A stretch of DNA of 64,000 bases. Origin: Solirubrobacteraceae bacterium (GTDB taxonomy: Bacteria; Actinomycetota; Thermoleophilia; Solirubrobacterales; Solirubrobacteraceae). The number at the start of each line of letters is the position of its first letter. Position 1 is the first letter of the stretch. Location of the stretch: positions 124,001 to 188,000 of the forward strand of contig JAUJOT010000003.1 of NCBI GenBank assembly GCA_030447505.1. The letters run 5' to 3'. Positions 1-8,011 of this stretch are shown here, in pieces. The notes under the pieces were generated by a model. That model searched no databases. It saw only the letters and a list, made by a program, of their open reading frames with translations, and was not told the origin of the DNA. Made by a program: the position numbers and the translations under genes.

Positions 1-35
1 GTGGAGACCCTCGCATAGCCCAGCAGCGCGCCCAT
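1..35 (-). CDS. Serine recombinase (resolvase/invertase), 5' end only
   Basis: The reverse strand has an ATG at 33-35 followed by codons for MGALLGYARVST before the window edge. Gly-Tyr-Ala-Arg-Val-Ser-Thr is the signature start of resolvase/invertase-family serine recombinases; the Ser in it is normally the catalytic nucleophile. Only about 12 residues are visible, so subfamily (Tn3-type resolvase, IS607-type or phage-type) cannot be decided. It suggests that the metal-resistance block to the right is bordered by a mobile element. Confidence 0.6.
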   Translation of the reverse strand, partial: MGALLGYARVS

Positions 36-72
36 TCCGCCTACCGTCTCACAACCCTCCACGGCGCGCAAC

Positions 73-92
73 TGAGACATTGATTATCGACA
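73..92. promoter_or_regulatory. Possible recombinase binding site upstream of the resolvase gene
   Basis: A 20-bp AT-richer patch lies about 40 bp upstream of the recombinase start. It has outward half-sites of the TGAGACA / TCGACA (reverse TGTCGA) kind, the general form of resolvase res subsites. It stands out in GC-rich surroundings, but only one such site was noticed. The function is inferred from position and base composition alone. Confidence 0.25.
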
Positions 93-238
93 CGGGTTCT
101 GAACGCATCGGCAGCTGTGCAGCTCGCTCAGCGCGGCTCGTTGCAGAATCGGTCGTTTCTGCGACGGCGGCTCGTCGGGTCGTCGAGCTGCGAGTTGCGC
201 GGCGTGATGCAGCAGTTCGGGAGCGGGATGCGCACCGT

Positions 239-586
239 TCATTCGGCAGGGCGGGGGGCGTACATGATCACCACGACGCCGATCAGGCAGATGACGGCGC
301 CGACGATGTCGTAGCGGTCCGGACGGAAGCCGTCGAAGGCGATGCCCCACGTGAGCGATCCGGCGACGAATATGCCGCCGTAGGCGGCAAGGATCCGCCC
401 GAAGTGCGGGTCGGGCTGGAACGTGGCGACGAACCCGTAGAGAAAGAGCGCGAGGCCCCCGAGAAGGGCGAGTGCCCAGCCTCGGCCCTCTCGGACTGAT
501 TGCCAGATGAGCCAGGCGCCGCCGATCTCGGCGATAGCGGCGACGACGAAGAGCGCGATCGAACGACTGATCTCGCTGCTCGTCAT
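239..586 (-). CDS. YnfA/UPF0060 family small membrane protein
   Basis: About 115 residues with four hydrophobic helices. It has the family's N-terminal segment ([19 protein letters not shown]) and C-terminal segment ([22 protein letters not shown]). UPF0060/YnfA proteins resemble small multidrug-resistance transporters, and several are reported to act in efflux. The ATG at 584-586 was chosen because it gives the usual family length of about 110; longer in-frame extensions read as low-complexity sequence. It lies 212 bp beyond lgt on the same strand and may be the distal gene of the metal operon. Substrate unknown. Confidence 0.85.
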   Translation of the reverse strand: MTSSEISRSIALFVVAAIAEIGGAWLIWQSVREGRGWALALLGGLALFLYGFVATFQPDPHFGRILAAYGGIFVAGSLTWGIAFDGFRPDRYDIVGAVICLIGVVVIMYAPRPAE

Positions 587-798
587 GGCCAGGGGTCGCG
601 CCATCATCCGCGCGAAATCCAACGCTTGGTGTTTGTCGCCACTCGCGACCGGCGCCGCGACCGCACGGGCTGGATCCCCGTGGTCGGTCCTCTTTGTCGC
701 CACCCTTGAGGTGCCCTCGCGCCGCCCCGTAGACCCGTTTGTCGCCACGATCGCCGGTTCCGCGGCGACAAAGAGCAGTTAGCCGCCGCTTCTTGTCG

Positions 799-1593
799 TC
801 ACGTCGCGTGCGGCTCGGCGCGGTGTTTGGTGAGCGTCCGGCCGATAAGGACGATGGCGAGCAGCGCGATGCTTGTCCATTGGGCGTTGTTGAGGCCGAG
901 TGCGAGTTGGGGGCTGTCGCTGCGCAAAAAGAACACGAAGAACCGTCCAGCTGCGAAGAGGCCGAGCACGAGCCATGCGAGGTCGGCGGGGCGTTTGAGG
1001 CGGTGGCGCAGTGGCCAGATCGCCGCGAAGATGATCGTGGCGAGCAGGACTTCGTAGAGGCCGCCGTTGTGGTAGGCGTAGTCGGGGTTGGGCGTCAGCG
1101 CGTCGGGGTGGGCGTTGCGTACGGCGAGCAGGAAGTCGCTGCGCTCCCCGTAGTGCTCGCCGTTGATGACGTCGCCGATGCGCCCGATCGCGACGCCGAG
1201 CGGCAGGCCGGCGGCACCGGCGTCGAGGTAGCGGGCACTGAGGCCGCTTCGCTGCACGTAGGCGGCGATCAGCAGTGCGGCGAGGATGATGCCGCCGTCA
1301 AACGTGTACCCGTTGCCCGTGATGAGGCGATCGGGCGCCAGCAGCGCGCCGGGGTCGTGCTCGAGCAGATAGAAGATGCGGGCGCCGATGATGCCGCCGA
1401 CTGCCGCGAGCACGGCGAAGGTGTACATCGGTTCGGGCGACAGGTCGCGTTCGCGCAGCCAGCGCGCGGCGGCGAGGGCCCCGATGAGGATGCCCAGCGC
1501 GATCGTGATGCCGTGCCAGGCGAGCGTGATCGGTCCGAGCTCGATCGTCGGGTCGATCCCGATCGTGATGACGGCCATGACCTCGATGCTCAC
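799..1593 (-). CDS. lgt: Prolipoprotein diacylglyceryl transferase
   Basis: Lgt transfers diacylglycerol from phosphatidylglycerol to the lipobox cysteine of prolipoproteins at the cytoplasmic membrane. The 264-residue product has several membrane helices and the diagnostic Lgt signature GRIGDVINGEHYG near residue 140. It also has the conserved N-terminal region with the WHG motif (ITLAWHGI). The start overlaps the stop of the MFS gene by 4 bp, so it is translationally coupled as the fifth gene of the metal operon. That is unusual for a housekeeping enzyme, so this may be an accessory copy that travels with the resistance genes. Confidence 0.93.
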   Translation of the reverse strand: MSIEVMAVITIGIDPTIELGPITLAWHGITIALGILIGALAAARWLRERDLSPEPMYTFAVLAAVGGIIGARIFYLLEHDPGALLAPDRLITGNGYTFDGGIILAALLIAAYVQRSGLSARYLDAGAAGLPLGVAIGRIGDVINGEHYGERSDFLLAVRNAHPDALTPNPDYAYHNGGLYEVLLATIIFAAIWPLRHRLKRPADLAWLVLGLFAAGRFFVFFLRSDSPQLALGLNNAQWTSIALLAIVLIGRTLTKHRAEPHAT

Positions 1594-3323
1594 TCGCGCG
1601 AGGCGCCGCGGCGCCCGCCTGTGCCCTGGCCAGGCACCGCAGGTTTTGCGGGGCGATCGTCGGTCGAGCCGCGCCCGTCGCGCCGCCGCTGCGCGTCGTC
1701 GTGTCCGTCGGGCTCTGGCCGCTCGTCGTCACGGCCGCCACGCAGGCGCGTCAGCCACTGGCGTATCCCGCAGCGGTCGGCGGGGTCTTCGATGGTCCGC
1801 CAGGCGAGCAGCGCGCCGAGCAGTGCGACGAGGACGGCTGTCAGCATCGCGGCGCGGTAGGCGTCGACGGTCGCGTCGGCCAGGACGGCTTGCAGCTGTG
1901 GCTGCGCTTCGTCGGTGATGCCCGACTCGAGGGCGGCGGTAGGTCGGTCGCGGGCTGCTGCGACGACGGCAGGATCGTCCGTCGCCGCGGGTGGTGGGAG
2001 TGTGGACCGAAAGACGACGGCGAAGACGAGCCCGAGCACCGCCACGAACACGAGGCCGGCGGTGCGGGCGACGGCGGTATTGACGGCGGAGGCGAGCCCT
2101 GAACGCGGGCCGGGGACGCTGCTGACGGCGGCGTTAGTCAAGGGCGGAACCGTCAGCGCCAGCCCGAAGGCGAAGACCAGCACGCCGGGGAGCACGCCGG
2201 TCCAGTAGCTGTCGCCGGGCTCGAGTCCGGCCAGCAGGGCAAGCCCGGCGCCGACGAGCGTCAGGCCGAGCGCCATCGGCCGGCGCGGTCCGAGCGGGGC
2301 GGTCAGCCGGCCCAGTCGCGAGGCGAGGCCGACCATCGTCAGGCTGACGGGCACGCTGGCGGTGCCGGCCGCCAGCGCGGAGTACCCGAGCGCCGCCTGC
2401 AGGTAGATGATGAGGATGAAAAAGGCGCCGTTGAAGACGCCGTAGAGCGCGAGCGTCGCGGCGTTGGCGGCGACGAAGTTGCGGATGCGAAACAGCGCGA
2501 GCGGGAGCATCGGCGCGCGCGCCGTGTGCTCGCGCGCGATGAAGGCGCCGCCGCCGGCGACGAACGCGGCGGCGGCGCCGATCACTGTCGGGCTGCTCCA
2601 GCCGATCGCCGGTCCCTGCACGAGCGCGAACGACAGCCCGCCAAGTGTCAGGGCCGCGAGCGCGGCGCCCGATGCGTCCAGGCGCCGCTGTGAGGGCTGC
2701 TCGTCGCGGCTTTCTTCGACGCGCCAGAGCGCCACCGCCATCGCCGCCGCGACGAGCGGCAGCGAGAGGTAGAAGATCGCCCGCCAGGAGAAGAGCTCGA
2801 TGAGGACGCCGCCGACGAGCGGACCGATCGCGGCGGCAAGTCCGCCCCAGGCCGACCACGACCCGATCGCGGCTGCCCGTGCCTTGCCCTCAAAGCAGCT
2901 CGTGACGAGCGCGAGTGTGTTGGGCATCAGCATCGCCGCGCCGAGGCCTTGCAGCAGCCGGAAGGCGATCAGCGTCTCGCCGGACGGGGCGAGCGCGCAG
3001 GCCAGCGACGCCACGCCGAAGGCCGCCAGCCCGTAGAGAAACAGTCGGCGGCGTCCGAACAGATCGCCGAGCGAGCCGCCGAGCAACAAAAACGCCGACA
3101 GCGTCAGCAGGTAGCCGTTGACGACCCACTGCTGCCCGTTCAGACCGAGCGAGAGGTCTCGCTCCATCGCCGGCAGCGCGACGAAGACCACCGTCTGATC
3201 AAGGATCGTGACGCTCAGGCCGAGGATCGCCGCCAGCAGCGTCGCCCGCTGACGAGTCAGCAGACCGCCGCCGCCGCCGGTGGCAGTGTGCGCTTGCGTG
3301 TTGGCGTTCGTGTCAGCGCGCAC
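1590..3323 (-). CDS. MFS transporter, DHA2 (14-helix) drug-efflux family
   Basis: 577 residues with about 14 predicted membrane helices. It has the DHA2/EmrB-QacA N-terminus (LSVTILDQTVVFVALPAMERDL), motif A between helices 2 and 3 (GGSLGDLFGRRR) and the motif C-like stretch near residues 160-185. Family members export drugs or cationic compounds using the proton gradient. The final 60 or so residues are hydrophilic and rich in Arg/Asp. It overlaps the thioredoxin gene by 11 bp and lgt by 4 bp, so it is in the metal-inducible operon. Substrate cannot be read from sequence. Confidence 0.88.
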   Translation of the reverse strand: MRADTNANTQAHTATGGGGGLLTRQRATLLAAILGLSVTILDQTVVFVALPAMERDLSLGLNGQQWVVNGYLLTLSAFLLLGGSLGDLFGRRRLFLYGLAAFGVASLACALAPSGETLIAFRLLQGLGAAMLMPNTLALVTSCFEGKARAAAIGSWSAWGGLAAAIGPLVGGVLIELFSWRAIFYLSLPLVAAAMAVALWRVEESRDEQPSQRRLDASGAALAALTLGGLSFALVQGPAIGWSSPTVIGAAAAFVAGGGAFIAREHTARAPMLPLALFRIRNFVAANAATLALYGVFNGAFFILIIYLQAALGYSALAAGTASVPVSLTMVGLASRLGRLTAPLGPRRPMALGLTLVGAGLALLAGLEPGDSYWTGVLPGVLVFAFGLALTVPPLTNAAVSSVPGPRSGLASAVNTAVARTAGLVFVAVLGLVFAVVFRSTLPPPAATDDPAVVAAARDRPTAALESGITDEAQPQLQAVLADATVDAYRAAMLTAVLVALLGALLAWRTIEDPADRCGIRQWLTRLRGGRDDERPEPDGHDDAQRRRDGRGSTDDRPAKPAVPGQGTGGRRGASRE

Positions 3324-3624
3324 TGCTGAGCGCGGCGTCGAGGTCGTCGTCGCCGATCAGGCCGTCCAGCCGCGCCTGCTCGGCGCCATCACGGAAGACG
3401 ATCAGCGTCGGCAGGCTCTGCACGCCGAATTGTTGCGCCGTCACGAGGTCCTCGTCGACGTCGACCTGCAGCACGCGCAGTTCGCCCGCGTGGCGGCGCG
3501 CGAAGGCCTCCAGCCGCGGCTCAAACGCGCGGCAGGGCGCGCAGGACGCCTGGTAGAAGTCGACCAGGACGACGCCCCGCTCGGGGACGCCGTCCTGGCT
3601 GAGCTTCGGCCAGCGCGCGCTCAC
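3313..3624 (-). CDS. Thioredoxin-family protein (CAPC active site)
   Basis: A 103-residue single thioredoxin fold without a signal peptide. The active site is CAPC at about residues 30-33 (FYQASCAPCRAFEP) instead of the classical WCGPC. The cis-Pro loop (SLPTLIVFRDG) is intact. It should act as a cytosolic dithiol-disulfide exchanger. The 4-bp overlap with the P-type ATPase gene upstream and 11-bp overlap with the MFS gene downstream place it in the metal operon, where repairing metal-oxidised thiols is a reasonable but inferred job. Confidence 0.88.
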   Translation of the reverse strand: MSARWPKLSQDGVPERGVVLVDFYQASCAPCRAFEPRLEAFARRHAGELRVLQVDVDEDLVTAQQFGVQSLPTLIVFRDGAEQARLDGLIGDDDLDAALSSAR

Positions 3625-5933
3625 GCCTGCGCGGCCGGCGCCGCGTCACCGACGGGCTGGCGGCGGCCGACGCTGGCGATCGTCTCAAACAGCAGCGGCA
3701 GGTTGCCGCGCAGCGAGTTGAGGAACACGCTCGTGACGCTGGCGACCATCGCCAGCATCGCCCACACCGGGTAGATCAGGCCGGTCGCCGCGGCGGGGAT
3801 GCCGATCCCGTTGAACAGGAACGCCAGCGCGACGTTCTGCTTGGTGGTTCGGTAGCTGCGCCGGCTGATCTCGCGCGCGACCAGGACCGCATCGAGGCGG
3901 TTGCCGACGATGATGATGTCCGAGGACTCGATCGCGATGTCGGTGCCGGCGCCCATCGCGATGCCGACGTCGGCCTGCATCAGCGCCGGCGCGTCGTTGA
4001 TGCCGTCGCCGACCATCGCCACGCGCCCGCGGGCCTGCAGCTCGCGGACGATCTCGGCCTTGCCGTCGGGCAGCACACCGGCGCGGACGTCCTCAATGCC
4101 GAGCGTGTCGGCGACGCGCTGGGCGGCATGCGCGTTATCGCCGGTCACAAGCACCGGGACGACGCCCTGGCGCTTGATCTGCTCGATCGCGGCGCGGGCT
4201 TCGGCGCGGATCTCGTCGCCGAGGGCGATCAGCCCGAGCGGCTGGTTGTCGCGGCTGACGGCGACGACCGTCCGCCCGGCGCGCTCGAGCTGCGCGAGGC
4301 GCTCGGTCAGACCGCTCAGGTCGGTGCCGGTCTGCGCGACGTAGGAGGGCTTGCCGACGACAACGTCGGCGCCGTCAAGCCGCACCCGCACGCCGTGCCC
4401 GGAGACGGCCTCGAAGGCCTCGCTCTTGGCGAACATCAGCCCGCGCTCGAACGCAGCGCTGACGATCGCCTGGCCGATCGGGTGCTCAGAGTTGGCCTCG
4501 GCGGCGGCCGCCACGGCCAGCAGCTCGTCCTCGTCACCGACCGGGTGCAGCTCGCGCACGGTGAAGTGCCCCTCGGTCAGCGTGCCGGTCTTGTCCAGCG
4601 CGATCTGCTCGACAGAGCGAAACGCCTGAAACGCCTCGCCGGTGCGCATCAGCACGCCCTGCTCGGCGGCCTCGCCGGCGCCGCGGACGATCGCCAGCGG
4701 CGCGGCGATCCCGACCGCGCACGGGTAGCCCATCACGAGCACGCTCAGGCCCGCGAACACCGCCCGGCTGAGATCGCCGTCGCCGCCCAAGGCCTCGACG
4801 CCGAAGCCCCAGAACAGCGCTGCCAGCAGCGCGGTCGCCAAGACGACGGGCGCGTAGACCTTGAGGATCCGGTCGACGAGATGCAGGATCCCCGGCTTCA
4901 GCGCCCGCGCGTCCTCGATGTGGCGCACGACCTGCTGCAGAAAGCTTTCCTCGCCGACGCGGGTGACCTCGACCAGCAGTGTCCCAGAGCCGTTGATCGA
5001 GCCGCCGACGACCTCGTCGCCTTCGAGCTTCTCGGCGGGCATCGATTCGCCGGTCACCAGCGACTCGTCGACGGCCGAACGCCCTGACACGACGCGGCCG
5101 TCCACGCCGACGCGCTCGCCGGGGCGGATGCGCGCAAGCTCGCCGACCCGCACGTCCTCGACGGGCACCTCGCGCTCATCGCCGTCGCGCACGACGCGGA
5201 CGGTGTCGGGCTGCAGGTCAAGCAGCTTCTTGACTGACTGCGAGCTGCGTGTGCGGACCAGCAGCGAAAGCCACTCCGAGAACGTGTGGTAGGTGACGAC
5301 CAGCACCGAGACCGCGAAGAACCCGGCCGTCGGGTAGTCCTCGGGCCGTGCGGCCAATCCGATGACCCCGCCGATCAGCCCGGCGAACGCGCCCGCCTGC
5401 AGCAGCACGTGCTGGTTCAGGATGCCGCGGCGCAGCGAGCTGGCGGCCATCGCCAAAAAGTGGCGCGTCACCCAGAAGACCGACGCTCCCGCCAGCGCGG
5501 CCTCCGTCCAGGCGACCCAGCCGGGCGCGTCGCCGAACAGCTCCCAGAGCATCAGCGCGATCGCGACAACGCTCAGCGCCGCCATCGTCAGCAGCCGCCG
5601 GCCCTCGCCGACGAGCTCGTCCTCCTCTTCCTCGAAGGTCCGCGTCTTGCGCGGGTCCCAGACCGTGTAACCGATGTCGCGCAGCGTCCCGACGAGCTGC
5701 TCTGGGGTCGCGCGCTCGGGGTCGTACTCGATCAGCGCCTGCTCGTGCGTGAGGCTGACCGCGACCTTCTCGACGCCGTCCTGGCGACCGAGCGCCTTCT
5801 CGATCGTGCCGGTGCACAGCGAGCAGTGCAGCCCGCCGATCTTCGCGCGCACGCGCGCCAGGCCGTCCTCGGTGCGGCCCTCGTCCTCCCAGAACTGAGT
5901 CGTGCTCTCCTCGTGTTGTCGCGTTGTGGTCAT
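3621..5933 (-). CDS. Heavy-metal translocating P-type ATPase (P1B) with an atypical YPC motif
   Basis: 770 residues. In order: an N-terminal HMA metal-binding domain with CxxC at C37/C40, membrane helices from about 115, actuator loop TGES at 294-297, the helix-6 ion motif Y403-P404-C405, phosphorylation site DKTGT at 447-451, the nucleotide-domain SEHPIGQ, the hinge VGDGINDAP, then two last helices with FN (residues NVALAFLFNGIG) and a VASVTSV stretch. P1B pumps usually carry CPC, SPC, APC, TPC or CPH in helix 6. Cu(I) pumps have CPC with YN and MxxSS in helices 7 and 8. Here one metal-site Cys is replaced by Tyr and the partner Tyr by Phe, so metal choice is uncertain. The gene overlaps both neighbours by 4 bp. 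Confidence 0.93.
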   Translation of the reverse strand: MTTTRQHEESTTQFWEDEGRTEDGLARVRAKIGGLHCSLCTGTIEKALGRQDGVEKVAVSLTHEQALIEYDPERATPEQLVGTLRDIGYTVWDPRKTRTFEEEEDELVGEGRRLLTMAALSVVAIALMLWELFGDAPGWVAWTEAALAGASVFWVTRHFLAMAASSLRRGILNQHVLLQAGAFAGLIGGVIGLAARPEDYPTAGFFAVSVLVVTYHTFSEWLSLLVRTRSSQSVKKLLDLQPDTVRVVRDGDEREVPVEDVRVGELARIRPGERVGVDGRVVSGRSAVDESLVTGESMPAEKLEGDEVVGGSINGSGTLLVEVTRVGEESFLQQVVRHIEDARALKPGILHLVDRILKVYAPVVLATALLAALFWGFGVEALGGDGDLSRAVFAGLSVLVMGYPCAVGIAAPLAIVRGAGEAAEQGVLMRTGEAFQAFRSVEQIALDKTGTLTEGHFTVRELHPVGDEDELLAVAAAAEANSEHPIGQAIVSAAFERGLMFAKSEAFEAVSGHGVRVRLDGADVVVGKPSYVAQTGTDLSGLTERLAQLERAGRTVVAVSRDNQPLGLIALGDEIRAEARAAIEQIKRQGVVPVLVTGDNAHAAQRVADTLGIEDVRAGVLPDGKAEIVRELQARGRVAMVGDGINDAPALMQADVGIAMGAGTDIAIESSDIIIVGNRLDAVLVAREISRRSYRTTKQNVALAFLFNGIGIPAAATGLIYPVWAMLAMVASVTSVFLNSLRGNLPLLFETIASVGRRQPVGDAAPAAQA

Positions 5934-6145
5934 GCCGCCTCCCGCACCTGATAGCCGGCCTGCTCGATCCGCGAGCGCACCGCCGGCTCGCCGCTTTGGG
6001 ACTCGTCGAGCAGCACCGTCACCGCGCCCGCCTGGTGGTCGGCGTTGACGTGGCGGACGCCGTCAAGGTCGCCCAGGACGCGCTCGATCCGGTTCTCACA
6101 ACCCGTGCAGGTCATACCGCTGACGCTGAGATTCAGTTGTTCCAT
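5930..6145 (-). CDS. CopZ-like heavy-metal chaperone (HMA domain)
   Basis: A 71-residue single HMA domain with the metal-binding loop SGMTCTGCENRIE (CxxC near residue 13-16), matching CopZ/Atx1-type chaperones that hand Cu(I) to the ATPase. It is the first gene after the MerR-type promoter, and its stop overlaps the ATPase start by 4 bp. A ribosome site-like AAGGAGGCG precedes the ATG. Mercury-binding MerP-type domains have the same fold, so the metal is inferred from the copper-like operator. Confidence 0.92.
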   Translation of the reverse strand: MEQLNLSVSGMTCTGCENRIERVLGDLDGVRHVNADHQAGAVTVLLDESQSGEPAVRSRIEQAGYQVREAA

Positions 6146-6185
6146 GACGCCTCCTTGATCGCCCAGAAAGACCTCTCTGATCGTC

Positions 6186-6216
6186 AGACTACGTTTCCAG
6201 TGCGCTGGAAGGTCAA
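6186..6216 (-). promoter_or_regulatory. MerR-family (CueR-type) activated promoter/operator of the metal operon
   Basis: On the minus strand there is a -35 box TTGACC at 6216-6211, a 19-bp spacer and a -10 box TAGTCT at 6191-6186. The spacer holds the dyad TTCCA-n6-TGGAA. A 19-20 bp spacer over a dyad is the hallmark of promoters untwisted by MerR-family activators, and ACCTTCC/GGAAGGT half-sites are those known for CueR. The regulator gene ends 66 bp upstream and copZ starts about 40 bp downstream. Confidence 0.85.
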
Positions 6217-6281
6217 GCGGTCCGGGGGCAACGGCGCCCCATCACTAGGGCGTCCCGCGATCGCCGATCGCATGGCGAGCA

Positions 6282-6752
6282 TCAGCGCCGTTTATGACCG
6301 ACTCGCTCGTCGTCGCGAGGGCCGGCTGTCCCCTCGATGTAGTGGCAGTAGGGCGAGTCGGCCTCGTCGGAATCCTGGCCGGCCATCCGCTCGCGCAGCT
6401 CGCTGAGCTCCTGCTTGAGCACGCGCAGGTCACGCATCCGCTCGTCGATCTCGCGCAGGCGCTGCTCGATCACGTCTGCGACGTATGAGCACGGCCGCTC
6501 ACCGCGGTCGCGCACCGCCAGGATCTCCTTGATCTCGCCGAGCGTCAGGCCGAGTCGTTGCGCGGTCTTGATGAATCGCAGCCGCCGCTCGTCGTCGGGC
6601 GAGTACAGCCGGTAGTTGCTGACCGTGCGCTCGGGCTCGGGCAAGACACCAGCCTGCTCATAAAACCGGATCGTCCGCGGGTTGAGATTCAGCCGCGAGG
6701 CGAGCTCGCCGATCCTCAGCTTCTGCGTTGGTGGCACGTCAATACCGTACAT
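6282..6752 (-). CDS. MerR-family heavy-metal-responsive transcriptional regulator
   Basis: About 156 residues from the ATG at 6752. It has an N-terminal winged helix (LRIGELASRLNLNPRTIRFY), the signature FYEQAGVLPEPERT, then a dimerisation coiled coil. Metal-ligand candidates are Cys in GERPCSYV at the start of the dimer helix and Cys/His in SPYCHYIEG near the C-terminus. The first position is Cys in the divalent-metal sensors ZntR and MerR but Ser in Cu(I)-sensing CueR, so the effector is not obvious even though the operator looks CueR-like. A longer in-frame start at 6794 exists but lacks family-like sequence. It probably activates the promoters at 6186 and 7953. Confidence 0.9.
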   Translation of the reverse strand: MYGIDVPPTQKLRIGELASRLNLNPRTIRFYEQAGVLPEPERTVSNYRLYSPDDERRLRFIKTAQRLGLTLGEIKEILAVRDRGERPCSYVADVIEQRLREIDERMRDLRVLKQELSELRERMAGQDSDEADSPYCHYIEGTAGPRDDERVGHKRR

Positions 6753-6842
6753 CCCTCCAGCCGACCGCAAGGTTGCGACAGCCTGAGCGATCACGCCGAC
6801 CTGTCGCGAACACGATTCGCCGGGTCGTGGGGGAGCGGGGCT

Positions 6843-7518
6843 CTAGCTGGCCGCTGGCGCTGACTGCGTCAGCCGGGCGAAGACGACGATGCGCTGCGAC
6901 GCGCTGTACAGCGGGTGGCACGCGATCAGCACGAGGCGCTCATAGGCGACGCGGCGCTTGACCCACAGCGCCGTCGGCTGCACGATCCGCGTGCGCTCGA
7001 CGCGGTAGGTGAAGCGCCCGTAGGGCATGTTGACGAGAAGCCGATCACCGCGGCGTAGCTGGTCGGTCGTGCGAAACGGCGCGAGGTACGTCGTCCGGTG
7101 CGCGGCGATCGCGACGGTCCCGCCCTGGCCCGGCAGCGATGTGTCGGAGAGATGGCCTGGGCCCTTGCGAAGGCTCGCCGTATCCGCCCCCTCCACCATG
7201 ACGTAGCCCCGGTCGAGCGTCGGAAGGCTCAGCCGGCCAAACGCCCGTCCCGGCCGCAGCCGCCGAGCGTAGGCGCTGGCCATCGCGGCGGCCTCCGAAC
7301 GCGTCAGCCGCGATCGGTCGTTGCCGCGCGGCTTGGCCAGCGTCGCCTGGCCGTTGTCTACGAGCTGGCGCTCGAGCGCGTTCTGGTTGCGCGCGGCGAC
7401 GAGGGCCGACACGGGCTCCCTGCCACGCCACGGTTACGACGGCGTCGGCCACGAGCAGCACGCCGCTCGTGGCGAGCACCGCGCCGACGAAGCGCCGAAC
7501 CGAGCGCACCAACGCCAC
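6843..7518 (-). pseudogene. Class E sortase with a one-base frameshift
   Basis: The C-terminal 189 residues (frame ending at 6843) form a sortase domain with the catalytic His in AIAAHRTTY and the catalytic Cys in LIACHPLYSASQRIVV. The N-terminus is in another frame from a GTG at 7518: a signal-anchor helix (VGAVLATSGVLLVADAVV) followed by VAWQ. Class E sortases have WQEPVSAL at this point; the downstream frame resumes exactly with EPVSAL. Dropping one C from the CCC run at 7418-7420 restores one open frame of about 225 residues. Either a real frameshift or a base-calling error. It follows the small gene at 7522 by 3 bp. Confidence 0.82.
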
Positions 7519-7521
7519 CGC

Positions 7522-7701
7522 TCAGGCCACCGCGGGCGTCTGCGCCGCGCCGTCCAGCGAGGATGAGTCGTGCGACTCGAGCCAGAGCAGAAAGCCGAAC
7601 ACGAGCACAGCGGACACGACCAGCACCGCCAGCCAGTACAGCACCGGGCGCGTCCACCTCACGGCCGCGATCAGTCGCCGCCGGCTGTTCCCTGCCGCCA
7701 T
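7522..7701 (-). CDS. Small single-span membrane protein upstream of sortase
   Basis: 59 residues with a basic N-terminus, one membrane helix (YWLAVLVVSAVLVFGFLLWL) and a short acidic/Ser-rich tail. A strong ribosome site GGAGGGG stands five bases before the ATG. The next gene, sortase, starts 3 bp after its stop, so the two are coupled. No LPxTG-like sorting signal is present. Family not recognised. Confidence 0.6.
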   Translation of the reverse strand: MAAGNSRRRLIAAVRWTRPVLYWLAVLVVSAVLVFGFLLWLESHDSSSLDGAAQTPAVA

Positions 7702-7952
7702 TTCCCCTCCGCTGAGTCCGCCGCTGTCATCTACGACACGGTAGCGCGGCGACATTCCACCAGGGCAGAAGGTTGTCGTGGGTCGGCAGCGCCACGTGCC
7801 CGTCGCGCTGCAAGCCGGCCAACGCGTTGGCAGATCAAAGGCGTGCCGGGGACCCGCGATGCTCGAGCTCGCCCACCGGCACATCCCGGGCAGCGGCCCG
7901 GTCTGCAGCGATCGGGCGCAGTCAGCACGATGACGTCTGCTCGCCTTGTCGC

Positions 7953-7984
7953 TTGACCTTCCATCCGACTGGAAGACATACGGT
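7953..7984 (+). promoter_or_regulatory. Second CueR-type promoter, upstream of the copper-storage gene
   Basis: TTGACC at 7953-7958 is followed by the dyad TTCCA-n6-TGGAA and a TACGGT -10 box at 7979-7984 (20-bp spacer, or 19 if ATACGG is used). The first 11 bases match the promoter at 6186-6216, and the half-sites match too, so both are probably switched by the same MerR-family protein. A ribosome site AAGGAG lies at 8001-8006. Confidence 0.82.
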
Positions 7985-8011
7985 TGGTTGGTTCCCAACG
8001 AAGGAGACGTG

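Noticed and set aside
739-1860. Long plus-strand reading frame opposite lgt and the MFS gene
   Set aside because: Arg/Glu/Asp-rich sequence without family features; the opposite strand encodes a full Lgt. It is a high-GC shadow.
7757-8011. Open frames between the small membrane gene and the copper-storage gene
   Set aside because: No family-like sequence; the useful content of this gap is the metal-responsive promoter at 7953-7984.
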